Below are positions 32,912 to 44,529 of a stretch of 64,000 nucleotides of DNA, piece after piece (within the stretch, counting starts at the first letter, position 1; every line of letters begins with the position of its first letter). The notes under the pieces are model-generated. The model saw only the letters and a program-made list of their open reading frames with translations. It was not told the origin of the DNA and did not search any database. The stretch comes from Blepharisma stoltei (lineage: Eukaryota > Ciliophora > Heterotrichea > Heterotrichida > Blepharismidae): NCBI GenBank assembly GCA_914767885.1, contig CAJZBQ010000002.1, positions 1 through 64,000 of the forward strand, in the 5' to 3' direction. The position numbers were made by a program, and so were the translations under genes.

Positions 32912-35900
32912 ATGGCTTATTTCAGCAATAGCAACAGAGGGGAAATCCCTGAACTTCAAGCCGAGCTCAACTCCTTAAAGCAAGACCAAAAGCGAGAAGC
33001 CGTCAAAAAAGTGATCGCAGCCATGACCGTCGGCAAAGATGTTTCAGCGCTTTTTCCACATGTCGTGAAATGTATGGAAATCAATAACATCGAACTCAAA
33101 AAACTAGTCTATCTCTATATCATCAATTATGCAAAAACTCAGCCTGACCTTGCCATTATGGCAGTCAATTCTTTTAGGAAGGACGCAAGGAACCCTCAAA
33201 GTCCTTTGATTCGAGCTTTAGCAGTCAGGACTATGGGCTGTATTCGAGTCGAAAAAATCACTGACTCCCCTCCATAAACAAACAAATAATTTTTATGAAA
33301 AATATTTGATATATAAATGATAATTATTATAATGAAATCTATAGCTAATTAACGCTAATTTTAAACAGCTTTCATATTAAAACATAAATTTCACAAATTA
33401 AATTAATATTTGCTTTAAAATTATTACTAATAAATTTATATATAAATTTTAAAAAAATTAACCCCAAGCAGAATTTTTTTCGCTTGCAGAGAGAGGAGTG
33501 AGTATCTCTGTGAGCCCTTGAAAGATGCGCTGCAAGACCAAGACCCATATGTAAGGAAGACAGCTGCCATTTGCGTTTCTAAGCTGTTTGACATTGCGCC
33601 AGAACTAGTAGAAGACACAGATTTCTTGAATTTGCTGCAATCTGGGCTTAATGATGGAAATGCGTTGGTTCTGAGTAACACTGTAGCAGCACTTACTGAG
33701 ATCAGTGAGATGAGAGGGTCGCCAGTGGTGACGCTAAATCCTCAGACCATCAACAGGATTCTGGCAGCATTGAACGAAAGCACTGAGTGGGGTCAAGTTT
33801 TTATACTAGATTTCATAGCAACTTATGTCCCTGCAGACTCTAAAGAAGCCGAAAGTATCCTCGAAAGAGTTGTCCCTCGTCTGGCCCACGCAAACCCAGC
33901 AGTGGTTATGTCAGCTGTAAAAGTAATAATGAAATACCTCGACATGATAAGCTCCCCTGACTCCATCCGCTCTCTCTGCAAAAAACTTGCCCCAAGCCTC
34001 GTAACTTTGGTCAACTCAGAACCTGAAATCCAGTACGTCGCTTTAAGATGCATCAATTTAATAGTCCAAAAGCGCCCTAACATCCTCGACAAAGAAGTCA
34101 GAGTTTTCTTCTGCAAGTTCAACGACCCAAATTACGTGAAAATGGAAAAGCTCGAAATCATGATCAGACTTGCCGACAGCAAGAACATCGAACAAGTTTT
34201 GCACGAGTTCTGTGACTATGCAACTGAAATTGACGTAGATTTCGTCAGAAAAGCTATACAAGCAATAGGAAGATGCGCGATAAAGCTGGAAAGGTCAGTC
34301 GATAAATGTGTCCAAGCATTGCTGGATTTGATTAAATTAAAAGTCAGCTATGCAGTTCAAGAAATCATTATAGTAGTCAGGGATATTTTCAGGAAATATC
34401 CGAATAGGTTTGAAATGATCATTAGGGACATTTTCCAGAGCATTGACTCACTTGATAACCCTGATGCAAAATCAGCTTTAATTTGGATTATTGGAGAGTA
34501 TGCGGATAAAATTGATGATGCAGGCACACAACTGGCAAGTCTGTCAGAAAGCTTTGTGGATGAACCATTGCAGGTCCAATTGCAAATTTTGACGGCCACT
34601 GTCAAGTTTTTCCTCAAAAAGCCTGATGAAGGAGAAGCAATGATCACAAGTTTACTGAAGACAGCGACTGAGGAGTGCCCAAATCCAGATTTAAGGGATC
34701 GTGCTTATATTTATTGGAGGCTTTTATCGTCTGACCCTGAGGCTACAAAGCAAGTGGTTTTGTGTGAAAAGCCTTTGATTTCTGATGCAAGCTATGTGTT
34801 TGAGTCAACGTTTTTGGACAAACTGATTGAACAGATGGGGACTTTAGCATCAATTTATCATAAACCATATGAGAACAAAGCTTCAAAGGTAAAAGCTGTG
34901 GAACAGGAAGAAGCTGGAAAAGAAGATATTGAGACTGATAATCCAACGCCTACAGCACAGCCACCATATTCTGTAGAGAATTTGCTTGAGTTTGATATAG
35001 GTGGTGCACAGCCTATCTCAGTGCCAAATAAGGCAAAAGTTCCTCTACAGGTAGTTTTAACTAAAGAAACTCCAGGCTCAAATCAACAGCAGTACGGCCT
35101 GCAAGTAGAAATGGCATTTCAAAGAGACAATGGCATTGTATTAGAATGCAACATCACTAATTACACCCAACTAGCACTCACTGACTTTGCAATGCAGTTC
35201 AATATCAACCACTTCGGGCTTACTCTGCAAGACCCTCTATCGATTGACTCTCTCCTTCCCAACAATTCTACGACTGCCAAGCTAAGAGTTGCTACAAACA
35301 GCCAAAGCTCTCAAGATAGCCCAGGAGTTCCTTTTATTGTTCAGATGGCTATCAGATGCACCCTTGACGTATTTTACTTCCAAACTCCCTGCATGTTTAC
35401 CACCCTTCTCACCGAAAACGGCCGGCTTTCGAAAGAAGCTTTTAAAGAGCAATGAAAATCGATCCCAGAGTCCAATGAGTTCTTGCACAGTCTCCAAAAC
35501 ATCTTTCCTCAGTACAACACACCAGATTCAATCAAAAATTTATTATAGGTTTAGCTGCCATCATATGGGTAACGCAGTCACAAAGATTCCCTCGAGGATT
35601 CAATACTTTAAGACGTCCGCTGGAAGAACTTGCTTGAGTTGATATGATGAATTCGCTTGATAAGCCAGCTCGAGCACCTCCTTTTCTCTTCTTCACTGCT
35701 TGATGCTGTGACACTTATGAAGTGTAGTTCTCTGTCTCCGTCTCCTCCTTGCTTGTCGGCCCCAGTTTTGAGTGAGTAGACTATGGATTTCTGCTGCATG
35801 CTGCTTGAGCTGAACGAAGGTTGTCCACACAAAAACTTGAATTTCTGGTCGATTCCGAAAAAGGAAAAACTAGTACAGATATCGAGCTGCTTTACCTGGA

Positions 35901-36182
35901 GGCTATGCAGGGTTAAAGAAGCCATATTTATTATCCAGCGGATTAATCAAAAGCCGACTAGAGGCTAACAACGTATTCCACGTTGCTACAAGAAAAGCAA
36001 AAGATACAAACGAAGAAGTTTTCTATTTCTCCAGTGAAATAACTGATGGCCGAGTTATCTTATCAGAACTAAGAATCCCAACTGCGGCATCACAAATACA
36101 GATTTCATGCAAGGTGCCGTCTACAGCGCTTGCTCCATTGTTTATCCAGGCTATTAACTTCTTGCTTTCAACTAATAGTTAA
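32912..36182 (+). CDS. Beta-adaptin (AP-1/AP-2 large subunit)
   Basis: 872 residues after removing a 234-bp MITE and a 415-bp retroposon insertion. The trunk is typical: [20 protein letters not shown], then [20 protein letters not shown] followed by [20 protein letters not shown] (the MITE sits between Glu and Tyr), HEAT-like repeats to about residue 590, an acidic hinge ([14 protein letters not shown]), and a C-terminal ear that resumes after the second insertion as [14 protein letters not shown]. The family subunit binds clathrin and dileucine cargo at trans-Golgi or plasma membrane. AP-1 and AP-2 forms cannot be told apart here. Confidence 0.93.
33265..33498. mobile_element. MITE IES in beta-adaptin, TGA duplication
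   Basis: 234 bp, CTCCCCTCCATAAACAAACA to GAGAGAGGAG, TGA at 33262-33264 and 33499-33501. Removal gives KITEYLCEP, conserved across eukaryotes, which fixes the boundary to the base. Ends are more diverged than in the 380-bp group. Confidence 0.9.
35538..35952. mobile_element. Degenerate SINE-like insertion in the beta-adaptin ear
   Basis: AATCAAAA at 35530-35537 and 35945-35952 (T-Y-AATCAAAA if one mismatch is allowed). The GC-rich inside, with TTGAATTTCTGGTCGATTCC and GCCATATTTATTAT near the right end, marks a truncated family A copy. Removing 415 bp joins PDSIKS to RLEANNVF in frame and completes the ear. The direct repeat has no TA. Confidence 0.8.
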
Positions 36183-36199
36183 TTATCAACTTCATATAA

Positions 36200-37838
36200 T
36201 TATTGTTTATATTTACTAAACACCAAGCTGCAGTTTAGACCTCCAAATCCAGCATTATTTGTGATACCTGCGTTTACTTCTTTTGCCCTTGGTTCTAGAA
36301 CGTAATCTAGCTCTATATTTCCAACTTGAACAGGGTTTTTTAAGTTTATCAGAGGAGGGATCATGCTGTTCTTAATGCAGAGCAACAAAACAGCTGACTG
36401 GATGGCTCCGACGCCTGCCATCATATGTCCATAGTTCGCTTTGGCTGATATAATAGCTGGCTTTGTGGTTCCAAATACATTGTTAATTGCAATAATTTCT
36501 GAAATGTCGCCTTCAATTGTTGATGTACCGTGGGCGTGAATTAAGTCTACATCTTTAGGCTCCAGTTCTGCGATTTCTAAAGCTCTTCTCATAGTTCTTG
36601 TTATTCCTTCACCTTCAGGATGAGGTCGGCTAGGGTGGAATGACTCACTCCCCCCCCCTTTAAATTGAAACAAAATATAGGTAAAATTCCTACTTTTTTG
36701 GGAAATTAGACCCCTTAAATTGAAACAAAATTTTATTATAATAGAAAAATTTTATAGTAAAAATCATTATTTTATATGTAAATACGTTAATACCCTATTT
36801 AATATGCTTCAAACATATAAGATTTAGGAATTAAACTCTATTTTGTCCAATTGTTATGGGGAGAGTTAGAAGAATACCATTGTCTCTTTTAAATTTATAT
36901 AATTTATTTTCTATAAAATTTTATCTCTGAAAAAATTTTTATATATAAATTTTTTTATAAAAAAATTTTCTTAACCCCCCTTTAAATTGAAACAAAATTT
37001 TTTGTTTCAATTTAAAGGGGGGGGAGTCAGAACACAGCGAGACTCCTTTTAACTCTCCATAAATATATGCATTTCTGCTTAAGGCATGGTTTAGATCTTC
37101 TAAAATCAAGCATCCAGCCCCGTCTGCTGATATAAACCCATCTCTTTTTATATCAAAAGGGCATGACGCTGTCTGTGGCCTGTCATTAGCTCTCTTATTA
37201 AGTGCTCCAAGCCTCGATAGCCCGCTTAGCAAGTAATTGTGAATGCCATTATCAGAAGTCCCAGCAACCACAACATCAGCTTCATCACATCTGACTGTCC
37301 AAAAGGCCTCTGCTAATGAGCAGCTCCCTGCTGCACAAGCTGAGCTATACCCACTAGTGGGTCCTTTAAAGCCAAATTTCTTTACAACATTATCTGTGGT
37401 TCCGAAAATGGAGAGATGGGAATGATAAAGATTAGGCACAGACCTTAGGCCTCCTTTTAAAACCTGTTCTACTGTGTAGACTGCTGGGGATAGATGCGAC
37501 TTTGTAGCTCCCATGATTACGCCTGTTCGTTCTTTTTCAGCCTCAGAGTTAGGATTTCATTTAGCGTCTTCAAGTGCTGAGGAAGCTGCTGAGAATGCCA
37601 TTGCGTTTTGTTTGTTTTTTGCGAACTAAATAAGCCTCACAGGTAAATTTTTCATGATTTCAGGGTCTATTGAGACTTTGCCACCGATTTTTACATCAGT
37701 TTGGTCTAAATCGTTGATGTCGTCAGCTGTTAGTTTGGTTACACCAGATACACCGGAAAGTAAATTTGACCAGAGTTCGGTCAAGGTGTTGCCTAGAGGT
37801 GTTACAACGCCCATCCCTGTGACTACGACTCTTCTCAT
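36200..37838 (-). CDS. 3-oxoacyl-ACP synthase II (KAS II)
   Basis: 413 residues after removing a 379-bp MITE and a 15-nt intron, the size of bacterial FabF. It starts MRRVVVTGMGVVTPLG at the ATG at 37838; earlier in-frame codons lack ATG. The catalytic triad is visible: Cys in SSACAAGSC, His in HAHGTST, His in KANYGHMMAG. NNAGFGGLN closes the fold. It condenses malonyl-ACP with acyl-ACP, presumably in mitochondrial type II fatty acid synthesis, although no presequence is evident. It is convergent with beta-adaptin, 17 bp apart. Confidence 0.92.
36648..37026. mobile_element. MITE IES (TTTAAATTGAAACAAAA type) in KAS II, TCA duplication
   Basis: 379 bp, CTCCCCCCCCTTTAAATTGA to AATTTAAAGGGGGGGGAG, TCA at 36645-36647 and 37027-37029. 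It shares the end structure and TIR type with the 738-bp element in SBDS. Removal joins VSLCSD to SFHPSRPHPEGEG on the minus strand. Confidence 0.9.
37626..37640 (-). other. 15-nt intron in KAS II
   Basis: On the minus strand GTGAGGCTTATTTAG between MKNLP and FAKNKQNAMA. GTGAG at the 5' end is a variant donor. Removal joins two conserved parts of the synthase; retention puts a TAG in frame. Confidence 0.9.
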
Positions 37839-38668
37839 ATATGTATTTTTCAATAAAATCGGCAAATCATTTTAAAATGGCTATTTACTATACGTTTTCT
37901 TGCAAACTGTATGGATGAGAAGGAAGAAGTGGCTTTGGGAAAGAAAACCTAGTGAATTTTAGAATTTATTGGAGTGAACAAAATATTTTTTAGGATAAAA
38001 TGAGTTACTTTTGTGAAGTTTGCTTCAATTATGAGCTTTGCAGGCATAAAATGTATAAGCACAAGTAAATAAAGCAGATAAGCATGCGAAAGTATGAAGC
38101 GATTCCCCCTTGAAGGCCAAATTAATCCTGAATTCTATAAGCAGCAAATAAAAAAATCGCTGAAAAAATTATTACTTGAACAATAGGATTCTCAAAAATT
38201 TATTTTCTTATTCTTAAGCAGGTTAAGTTCTCGTAAAAGAAAACAAGAAATTAAAGCACTAAAGAAAGCTGAGTGCACTAAAAAATTCTAATAATATGAG
38301 CTACTATTTGAATTATAAAACTACCATTCATTATTGAAATTTTCTGATAAGCATCTTTAAGCCCGAGATGCTATCAGAGTCAAAAATAAAGCTAAATTTT
38401 ATAATTTTCATATATAAATCAAAAAGCTATTAAAAAATAAATTCGATTTTTTCTGCAAATCTAGCTTATTTTATATGATTCTGATTTATTAATAAAATGA
38501 CTAATCCATATTCCAAAAATCTAATTAATCAGCAGTAATTCAATTCTTAATATCATTTTACCATAACTATTCATTCTAATAAATGTCAATGAAACTCTCA
38601 TAGTATAAGATGGCGTCGTTAGAATATATATTTTTTTAAGAACTTTCTCCTTTGATAATTTTGTTATT
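37839..38668. other. Intergenic AT-rich region
   Basis: 830 bases upstream of KAS II with no conserved frame. It presumably holds divergent promoters for KAS II and the EF-hand/coiled-coil gene. No element ends were recognised. Confidence 0.45.
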
Positions 38669-41600
38669 ATGGATTCAGTTTTCCTGGAGGACCTTATCTT
38701 ATGATATCAGCATTTAGCTGGGCGTATAGTTTTATGCTTGATGCTTTCGAGGACGAAGACCCTTAGACGAAACACTCACAGGAGTCATCATCATCATTAT
38801 TACTTATAACAATGCTTTCGCATTGTTGCAGCTCTTATGAGCTTTTTAACAAAACTATCTTTCTTTCTCACTTTCTTCTTTAACTTTTTTTGCTTCTTTT
38901 CATCCTTTGCACCTTTTACATCTTTTACTTCTTCTACTCTTTTTCAGAATTTCCATCTTGCAAGATGGAAATCCATTTTGGCTCGGCGACAGCAAAAAAA
39001 ATCCCAGAATTCGGCCGTGCAAAAAAAAATAAAACGGCCGGAAGGCCAAGGGGTCGCAGATGGCAATTCTCCGGGGTGGGGTGCAGGCTTGGGCTGACTG
39101 GGCTTCCCCTCGACCCACAGACAAGATACCGACGGCGCAACATCAATCAAGCACTTCTGGAGGAGCATTATGGTGCCTGCGAATGGCACAGGTGGTTCCA
39201 GAAGAAGACAATGGACGATCCTCTCATACCTTGAGCACCACCAGGGGTTTAAGAGAGTCCTTGCCGAAATTTTTGATCCAGCAGGGTCGGGGTGAGTCTC
39301 CCCGACAGACTGAGGACGTCACCATTTTTGATGGCTCCGAAGAAAAAGGGCGTTAGGTGGCTTTAGTGCTTAGTGCCACATGAAGCACGAAGCTGAAGTC
39401 CGACTGGCTAGGGGCTGAAATAATCCCCGCTTAACCTCTCTAACTAATCTCTCTCTCTCTACTCTTTTTTCCATCATTTGCATCTCTTCCTCCTTTTGCT
39501 CATTTTTCGTCCTTTGTATCTGCAGTATTTGCATCTTTTATGTTTTTTGCATCTTTTGAGTCTTTCGAGTCTTTTGAGTCTTTCGAGTCTTTTGAATCTT
39601 TTGAATCTTTTGAGTCTTTTGAGTCTTTTGAGTCTCTTGAGTCTTTTGAGTCTTTTTTGAGTCTTTTGAGTCTTTTGAGTCTTTTGAGTCCTTTGAGTAT
39701 TTTGAATCTATTGAATCTTTTGAGTCTTTTGAGCCTTTTGAGTCTTTTAAGTCTTTTGAGTCTTTTGAGTCTTTTGAGTCTTTTGAGTCTTTTATGCCTT
39801 TTGTGTCTCTTGCATCTTTCGCATTTTCCATTCTCACCTTCTCCTTCTCCCTGATCTTTGTCTTCTTTTCTTTTCCTATAGCATCTTCTGGGCCAGTTTC
39901 GACTTCTTGTTCCACTTCCTTTTGCTTATCTTTCAATTTGTAGGGAATCGTTTTGACTGATTGTGTGGCCAATATTAACTCTCCCTCATCCAGCACATCT
40001 CCACTCTGCTTTTCGGCTCATTCCTTGATCTTCTCTATCAACTCTTCATCTTCTCCGTCATCTTCATCAAATTCTTCATTGTCTTCCTCCTCATCTAATT
40101 GCTCATCTAGCTCATCCTCCAGTAGCAGCAATTCATTGATTAAATTGTCGGTATAACCATATGAACCAAGTTCTTCCAAGTAATAACTCCATCTGCACAA
40201 TCCTTGATATTCCTTCAAGGCAGAATTGATGGTAGCTCACTTTTCAAAAAATTTTTGATTCCATTAAAATAAAAAAGTCCACTCACAGGAGTCAGTCTCG
40301 AGCAAGGCAACATGACCCATGAGCTTTTCTAAACAGCTTATGGATCGTAAAGTTTTGGATTGCCTCACCTCATGAAAATCGTGATGATGCCCGTACGTCA
40401 CTAGTCAGGATTTAAAGGGTGGACTCTACCTATCACCCAGCTGAAGAAATCGATACTTTAAGCTTAGGCAAGCCAATAAAACTTTCCCCCAATGAATCAC
40501 GCAGGAAAACTGTTTCCTTGAACCAACTTTTTTTCCAGCAAAATTTCAATATAGAAGGCGACTTTATTAAGCCTTCCCTGATTCAGCCATTTAAACAAAA
40601 AGTGAAAAAGAATCCCAGGTACTTTAATAATCAAACCCAAAAAAGTACAATAATTGAGAAAGACAAGGTCTCCGATGATAACACCAGAATAAGAATGACC
40701 CCAAACAGTATTTTTGATGAGACTCCGCATCCCGTATGCAAGCCTGACACTATGGACAAATCTTCAAGCCAGCTTCTTAAGCCAGAATTCCATTTTACAC
40801 CTGCTATTGCTTTGCCGACAAATCAACGCCTAAAAATTGTTCAGCCGAGGAAACTCGAGCCTATAAGCCGACAAGATCCAGTTCGACGTCACTCTTTTGT
40901 CGAACAAGAAATACTGAGACTAAGAGATTTATTCGAGAGCGAAAGCCCTGAAAAGCTATATAAAGATTTCGAAGAAATGGTCTCTAAAAATAGGCTGCAA
41001 GAAGCTAAAATAAAAGAGCTTGAAGACCTACTGGTCATTGAGCAAAACGAAAAGCAAAACTTTGAGCAGCAATAGACTAAGATTAAGTTTAGGAGTTAGT
41101 GGGGTTTATTTTTTAGTCTAGCCATATGGACATTAGGTGCGCTAAGCACCAACCTAATAGCGCTCTTTTTCTATCTGACACGCAAAAAAATGGTTGTGTT
41201 AGATTGCTGTCGCGGAGTCTCATCCGTTCAGGTCTTTATTCATTGTAATGATTAAGGACTGCCAACCAAATCATTAGGACATTGCCAAAAGTTTCCTTCT
41301 TAGCCTACCTTAACCCAATTGCAAGCCAAAGATTGCTTCTCAAGAAGTGCGGAAGGAGTTTGCCAGTCAGTCATCTGTGGTTAATAAAAAAATTCAGTTG
41401 CAAAAGCCTAGCCTATAGGATTCACTTCTTCAAGCCTGGATCAACTCGTAGGATACCGAGAACCTGTTTCAGCTTGCCATTTTAATAATTCTGTATCAAA
41501 TAGAAGACTTAAATAATATCATTTCAAAATTAAACGGGCTGCTGGCCCAAGAAAGAGACAAAACAAAAAAATTAGAACAGGAAGTTACCAAAGCTATCGA

Positions 41601-43530
41601 AAAAATCAAATCTCTTGAAAATCCAAATAATAGCAACAATACATTGAGCGTAAAAAATGAAGGGTTACTAAAGAGGAAGACCACAAAAATTGATGGATTT
41701 GATTTAATCCCAGAAGAAACCCCCATGAAAGTTATGAAACGAGACTTAAAAAAATACGGAATAATTACAGCTTTTATAAGAAAATTAATGGTCTTTCTCA
41801 CAAGCCACAAAATAGTAGCGTCAGATTTCATTACAAGTTTGGACCCAGACTCTAAAGATCTTCTTACATATGAAGAGTTTCAAACTGCAATTCAGAGGGT
41901 TGGGTTCAGGTCTGCTTTAAATTAGATTAGATTATATTGGTAGAAATAGTCTATTTGGAGAAGATAGGGGTGGTAGAGGCATGAAGGTGGTTTCCAGCTT
42001 AGCATAAGCATGAACGAACCTCCTGCTCCGCATTAGAGAATTTTCCTACTTGCCCATTTAAATTGGAACAAAGAATCCTTTTCCAATTTAAAGGGGGTTA
42101 ATTTTGTTTTTTTTAAATTTTAAAAATTATTGAATTTTAGTTTATTTTGATTTAAAAAATCAATCGATTTAGCATGAAATCTGCTTAAATAATATTCTAC
42201 TTCACTTTTTCCATTAAAATCGGCTAAACTAATTTTATAAGAATTAGTCTTTTCACCTTTACATTTTCCTATCGATAAATTTTTTTTACATTTTGTAGGG
42301 AGCTAAAGCAGTACGAAAAAAACCTGACCCCCCTCCGTGAGCGAACAAAAAATTTTGTTTGCTCACGGAGAGGGTTAATACAAATTTTATATTAATATTT
42401 ATATTCAAAATTAAAAAAATTGTCAATTCGCAAAAACTGGAAAGCAAATATTAATTTAATTTGTAAAACTTTGTTTTAAATGCAAGCTGTTTTGAAATTA
42501 AACAGAGCTCAAAAGAAAAGTCAGCTGCTTTTGCCATTCTGGGCAGGCAACTAAGCAGCCTAAGTAGTTAAGTCTCCTGCTTCGATTCTGGGACTGAGTG
42601 CTGGCAAAAAGATGCTAAAAACTGTCACTGAAGCCAGACCCTTAGTCAGTGGATATTATTCTGGGTATTCGCTCCTAGGCTAACCAACCATTTAGCAGGC
42701 CTTGCACCGGAATCCAGATCCAGATATATCCACAATCAAGAGTGTAGGTTTTAGTCACTACAACTCATGTATATACCCCTGCTTTAAATGAGCTCCAAAC
42801 AGTTTTTGATTTATTGAAAATAGGTGACCAAGTCTCAATCTCATCATTGCATTCTCAATTGCAATCTGCAATTGATAAAGAATCTGACCACAGCTCAGAT
42901 ATTTCATCGCCTCCATCAATAATAACGCCAAATCGAGGCTCATTTACAAAAATGTCTATAGTTATCCCAGATACCAAGGTAAAAACATTTTTGGAAGATT
43001 TTGAAGAAAATTTTGACTTGGCAAAAGAAGAGGTTATAGAGATTTGTGAAAAGGTCTTTCCTGATGAGGTGAGATTTGAGCATATGATAAAGTTGTTTTT
43101 GACGGAAGAAATTCATATTGAGGACAGCGACTTGAGGAAAAAACTTGCCTCGCATTTTATTGGAGGCAAGGAAATTGTAAATAAGAAAGATGCAATTGAA
43201 GGAATTATTGAAAAATTGTTTGGGGAAAAAGACGAAACTCCAGGATTTCACGGTGAGATTACTGAGCCGATTTTGGCACAAATTGAGTTTAAGAAAGATG
43301 AATTTTTGCATATCTGTAGAGATCAAGACAGCCAAAAAACCGGAATATTATCGTTCAATGAGCTAGTAGATATTTTAGCAAAATTGAATATAAAGATCAG
43401 TGACAGCAGCTTAGAACAATTCATATCTGAATGCTCAGCAAAATTTGCTTCAATTGATAAAATTGAATATGAAAATTTGCTGAGAGTGAAGTCGAACTCT
43501 TATAACAGAGGGTTTTCATTTGCATCATAG
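38669..43530 (+). CDS. Coiled-coil protein with EF-hand-like segments, heavily interrupted
   Basis: Main frames at 40419-41069, 41497-41922 and 42790-43530 join to about 605 residues after removing insertions of 427 and 867 bp; the start ATG may be at 38669, before a 1750-bp insertion. The N-terminal half is disordered, followed by a coiled coil (EILRLRDLFESESPEKLYKD, then IEDLNNIISKLNGLLAQERD). The C-terminal half has calmodulin-like pairs: LDPDSKDLLTYEEFQTAIQR, and CRDQDSQKTGILSFNELVDI with a usable calcium loop. Identity unknown; a calcium-responsive cytoskeletal protein is inferred. Confidence 0.68.
38677..40426. mobile_element. Probable 1750-bp eliminated insertion with a KDS-repeat frame
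   Basis: TGGATTC at 38670-38676 and TGGACTC at 40420-40426 could be a duplicated target: deletion of 1750 bp supplies the missing ATG for the downstream frame (ATG-GAC-TCT, MDSTYHPAEE). Inside are ACTCACAGGAGTCA near both ends (38780 and 40278), a GC-rich part at 38940-39440 with a hairpin (TTTCCATCTTGCAAGATGGA) resembling family A, and a 9-bp minisatellite at 39540-39800. The duplication is short and imperfect, so the exact ends are uncertain. Confidence 0.45.
39540..39800 (-). repeat. 9-bp minisatellite (GAGTCTTTT)n, KDS repeats on the minus strand
   Basis: About 25 imperfect copies of GAGTCTTTT. On the minus strand it reads as Lys-Asp-Ser triplets within a longer frame (40218 down to 39538) that begins WSYYLEELGSYGYTDN, passes an acidic stretch and becomes Lys/Asp/Ser-only. 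No start ATG or conserved domain is clear. It lies within the probable eliminated insertion. Confidence 0.7.
41070..41496. mobile_element. SINE-like insertion (427 bp) in the EF-hand/coiled-coil gene
   Basis: CAATAGA at 41070-41076 and CAAATAGA at 41497-41504, a likely duplication with one-base change. The inside is GC-richer, with a hairpin GGTGCGCTAAGCACC near 41138. Removal keeps the heptads running (NEKQNFEQQ to IEDLNNII) and the frame open. The family is not clearly A, B or D. Confidence 0.6.
41923..42789. mobile_element. Composite IES (867 bp) between CTGCTTTAAAT repeats
   Basis: CTGCTTTAAAT at 41912-41922 and 42779-42789 (contains TA). The inside holds MITE pieces: CCATTTAAATTGGAACAAAG at 42057 and CTCCGTGAGCGAACAAAA at 42333, each followed by its inverted partner, plus a GC-rich unit at 42510-42770. 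Removing 867 bp joins GFRSALN to ELQTVFDLLKIG; retaining it gives a TAG at once. Confidence 0.78.
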
Positions 43531-43643
43531 AAATTAATAACATTAATCTATTTATACATCAATTTTATGCTAGAATTAAATAAAAAACCTCATTATTTTT
43601 TAAATTTTGAGCTAAATAATGTTGAATTACACCTTATTAAATA

Positions 43644-44285
43644 TTATGGCTGCTTCGTTATTTCTTCTTCTAATTCTTGGGTTAAAAAATTTACACTTTC
43701 GCTGATTAAGTCTTCATCAGAATTGACGTCATTATCTGCATCGCCTTTGGATTCTTCTAATTCTATTCCTATGTGTTTAAACATCGTTTCTTCTTTAAAG
43801 CATCGAAAATTTTCTGTTTGGTTAGTCTCAGGGTCTATCAGCTCGACCATCATGATAGGAACTGGCCCTGCCGATCGTTTGTCCTTTTTGCAGGTTTTTG
43901 GCTCAGTATTATCAGTTCTTTTCCTTTTCCCACTCAAGTTCCCATATTCTGGAGTTAAAAGCTGAGCAAAAGAGTGTTCCAAATTTTTATCGTCAAAATT
44001 GAGCGCTTTTTTTGCCGGCTCGCCAAAACTGTCACTCTCTTGTTTTCTGCTGTTTGAATTAAATAAAACATCATCTAAATGCGCTGTTCGAAATGGATTT
44101 CTTGCAAATTGATTATAATCAGTCTTTTCAACAATCTCTATTGTATCTTTATCCGATATACTTGAAAATCTTTTCTCTGGGGTTTTTTGAGGAAAAATGC
44201 GCCTGGCTCGATAAATAGGCTTTGATGTAAAAGTGGGGAGGGATGCACAATTGTTTTGTTGCTCTGAATTGCTTTCCTTTTGCAT
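43644..44285 (-). CDS. Unknown charged protein, possibly nuclear
   Basis: 213 residues, ATG at 44285 and TAA at 43644, no interruption. Basic cluster GKRKRTDN and KTCKKDKRSAG around residue 120-135 suits a nuclear localisation signal; the C-terminus is acidic (SKGDADNDVNSDEDLISESV). No folded domain is recognised apart from a short stretch, VPIMMVELIDPETNQTENFR. Function not assigned. Confidence 0.7.
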   Translation of the reverse strand: MQKESNSEQQNNCASLPTFTSKPIYRARRIFPQKTPEKRFSSISDKDTIEIVEKTDYNQFARNPFRTAHLDDVLFNSNSRKQESDSFGEPAKKALNFDDKNLEHSFAQLLTPEYGNLSGKRKRTDNTEPKTCKKDKRSAGPVPIMMVELIDPETNQTENFRCFKEETMFKHIGIELEESKGDADNDVNSDEDLISESVNFLTQELEEEITKQP

Positions 44286-44529
44286 TAACGTATTTAATAT
44301 GATTGAGGTGGTTTGATTAAATTTAAGAGAAATTTAATAGTGCGCGGTATATGCTGAAAACATATGTATTATTTGGGCAAATAACATTTGCAATTTTTTG
44401 CCATTTTTAGAGAAATCTCTTTATTGCTAACTGAATTATCATTTGGAATTGTATTAAATTATATAAAGATTTTGAAGATTTATTTTTATTGGAAAGAAAA
44501 TAAGGTTTAGTGCATTTTTATTATTAATT

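Noticed and set aside
39478-39854. Leu/Ser/Phe-rich plus-strand frames
   Set aside because: Translations of the 9-bp minisatellite in the reverse sense; pure low complexity.
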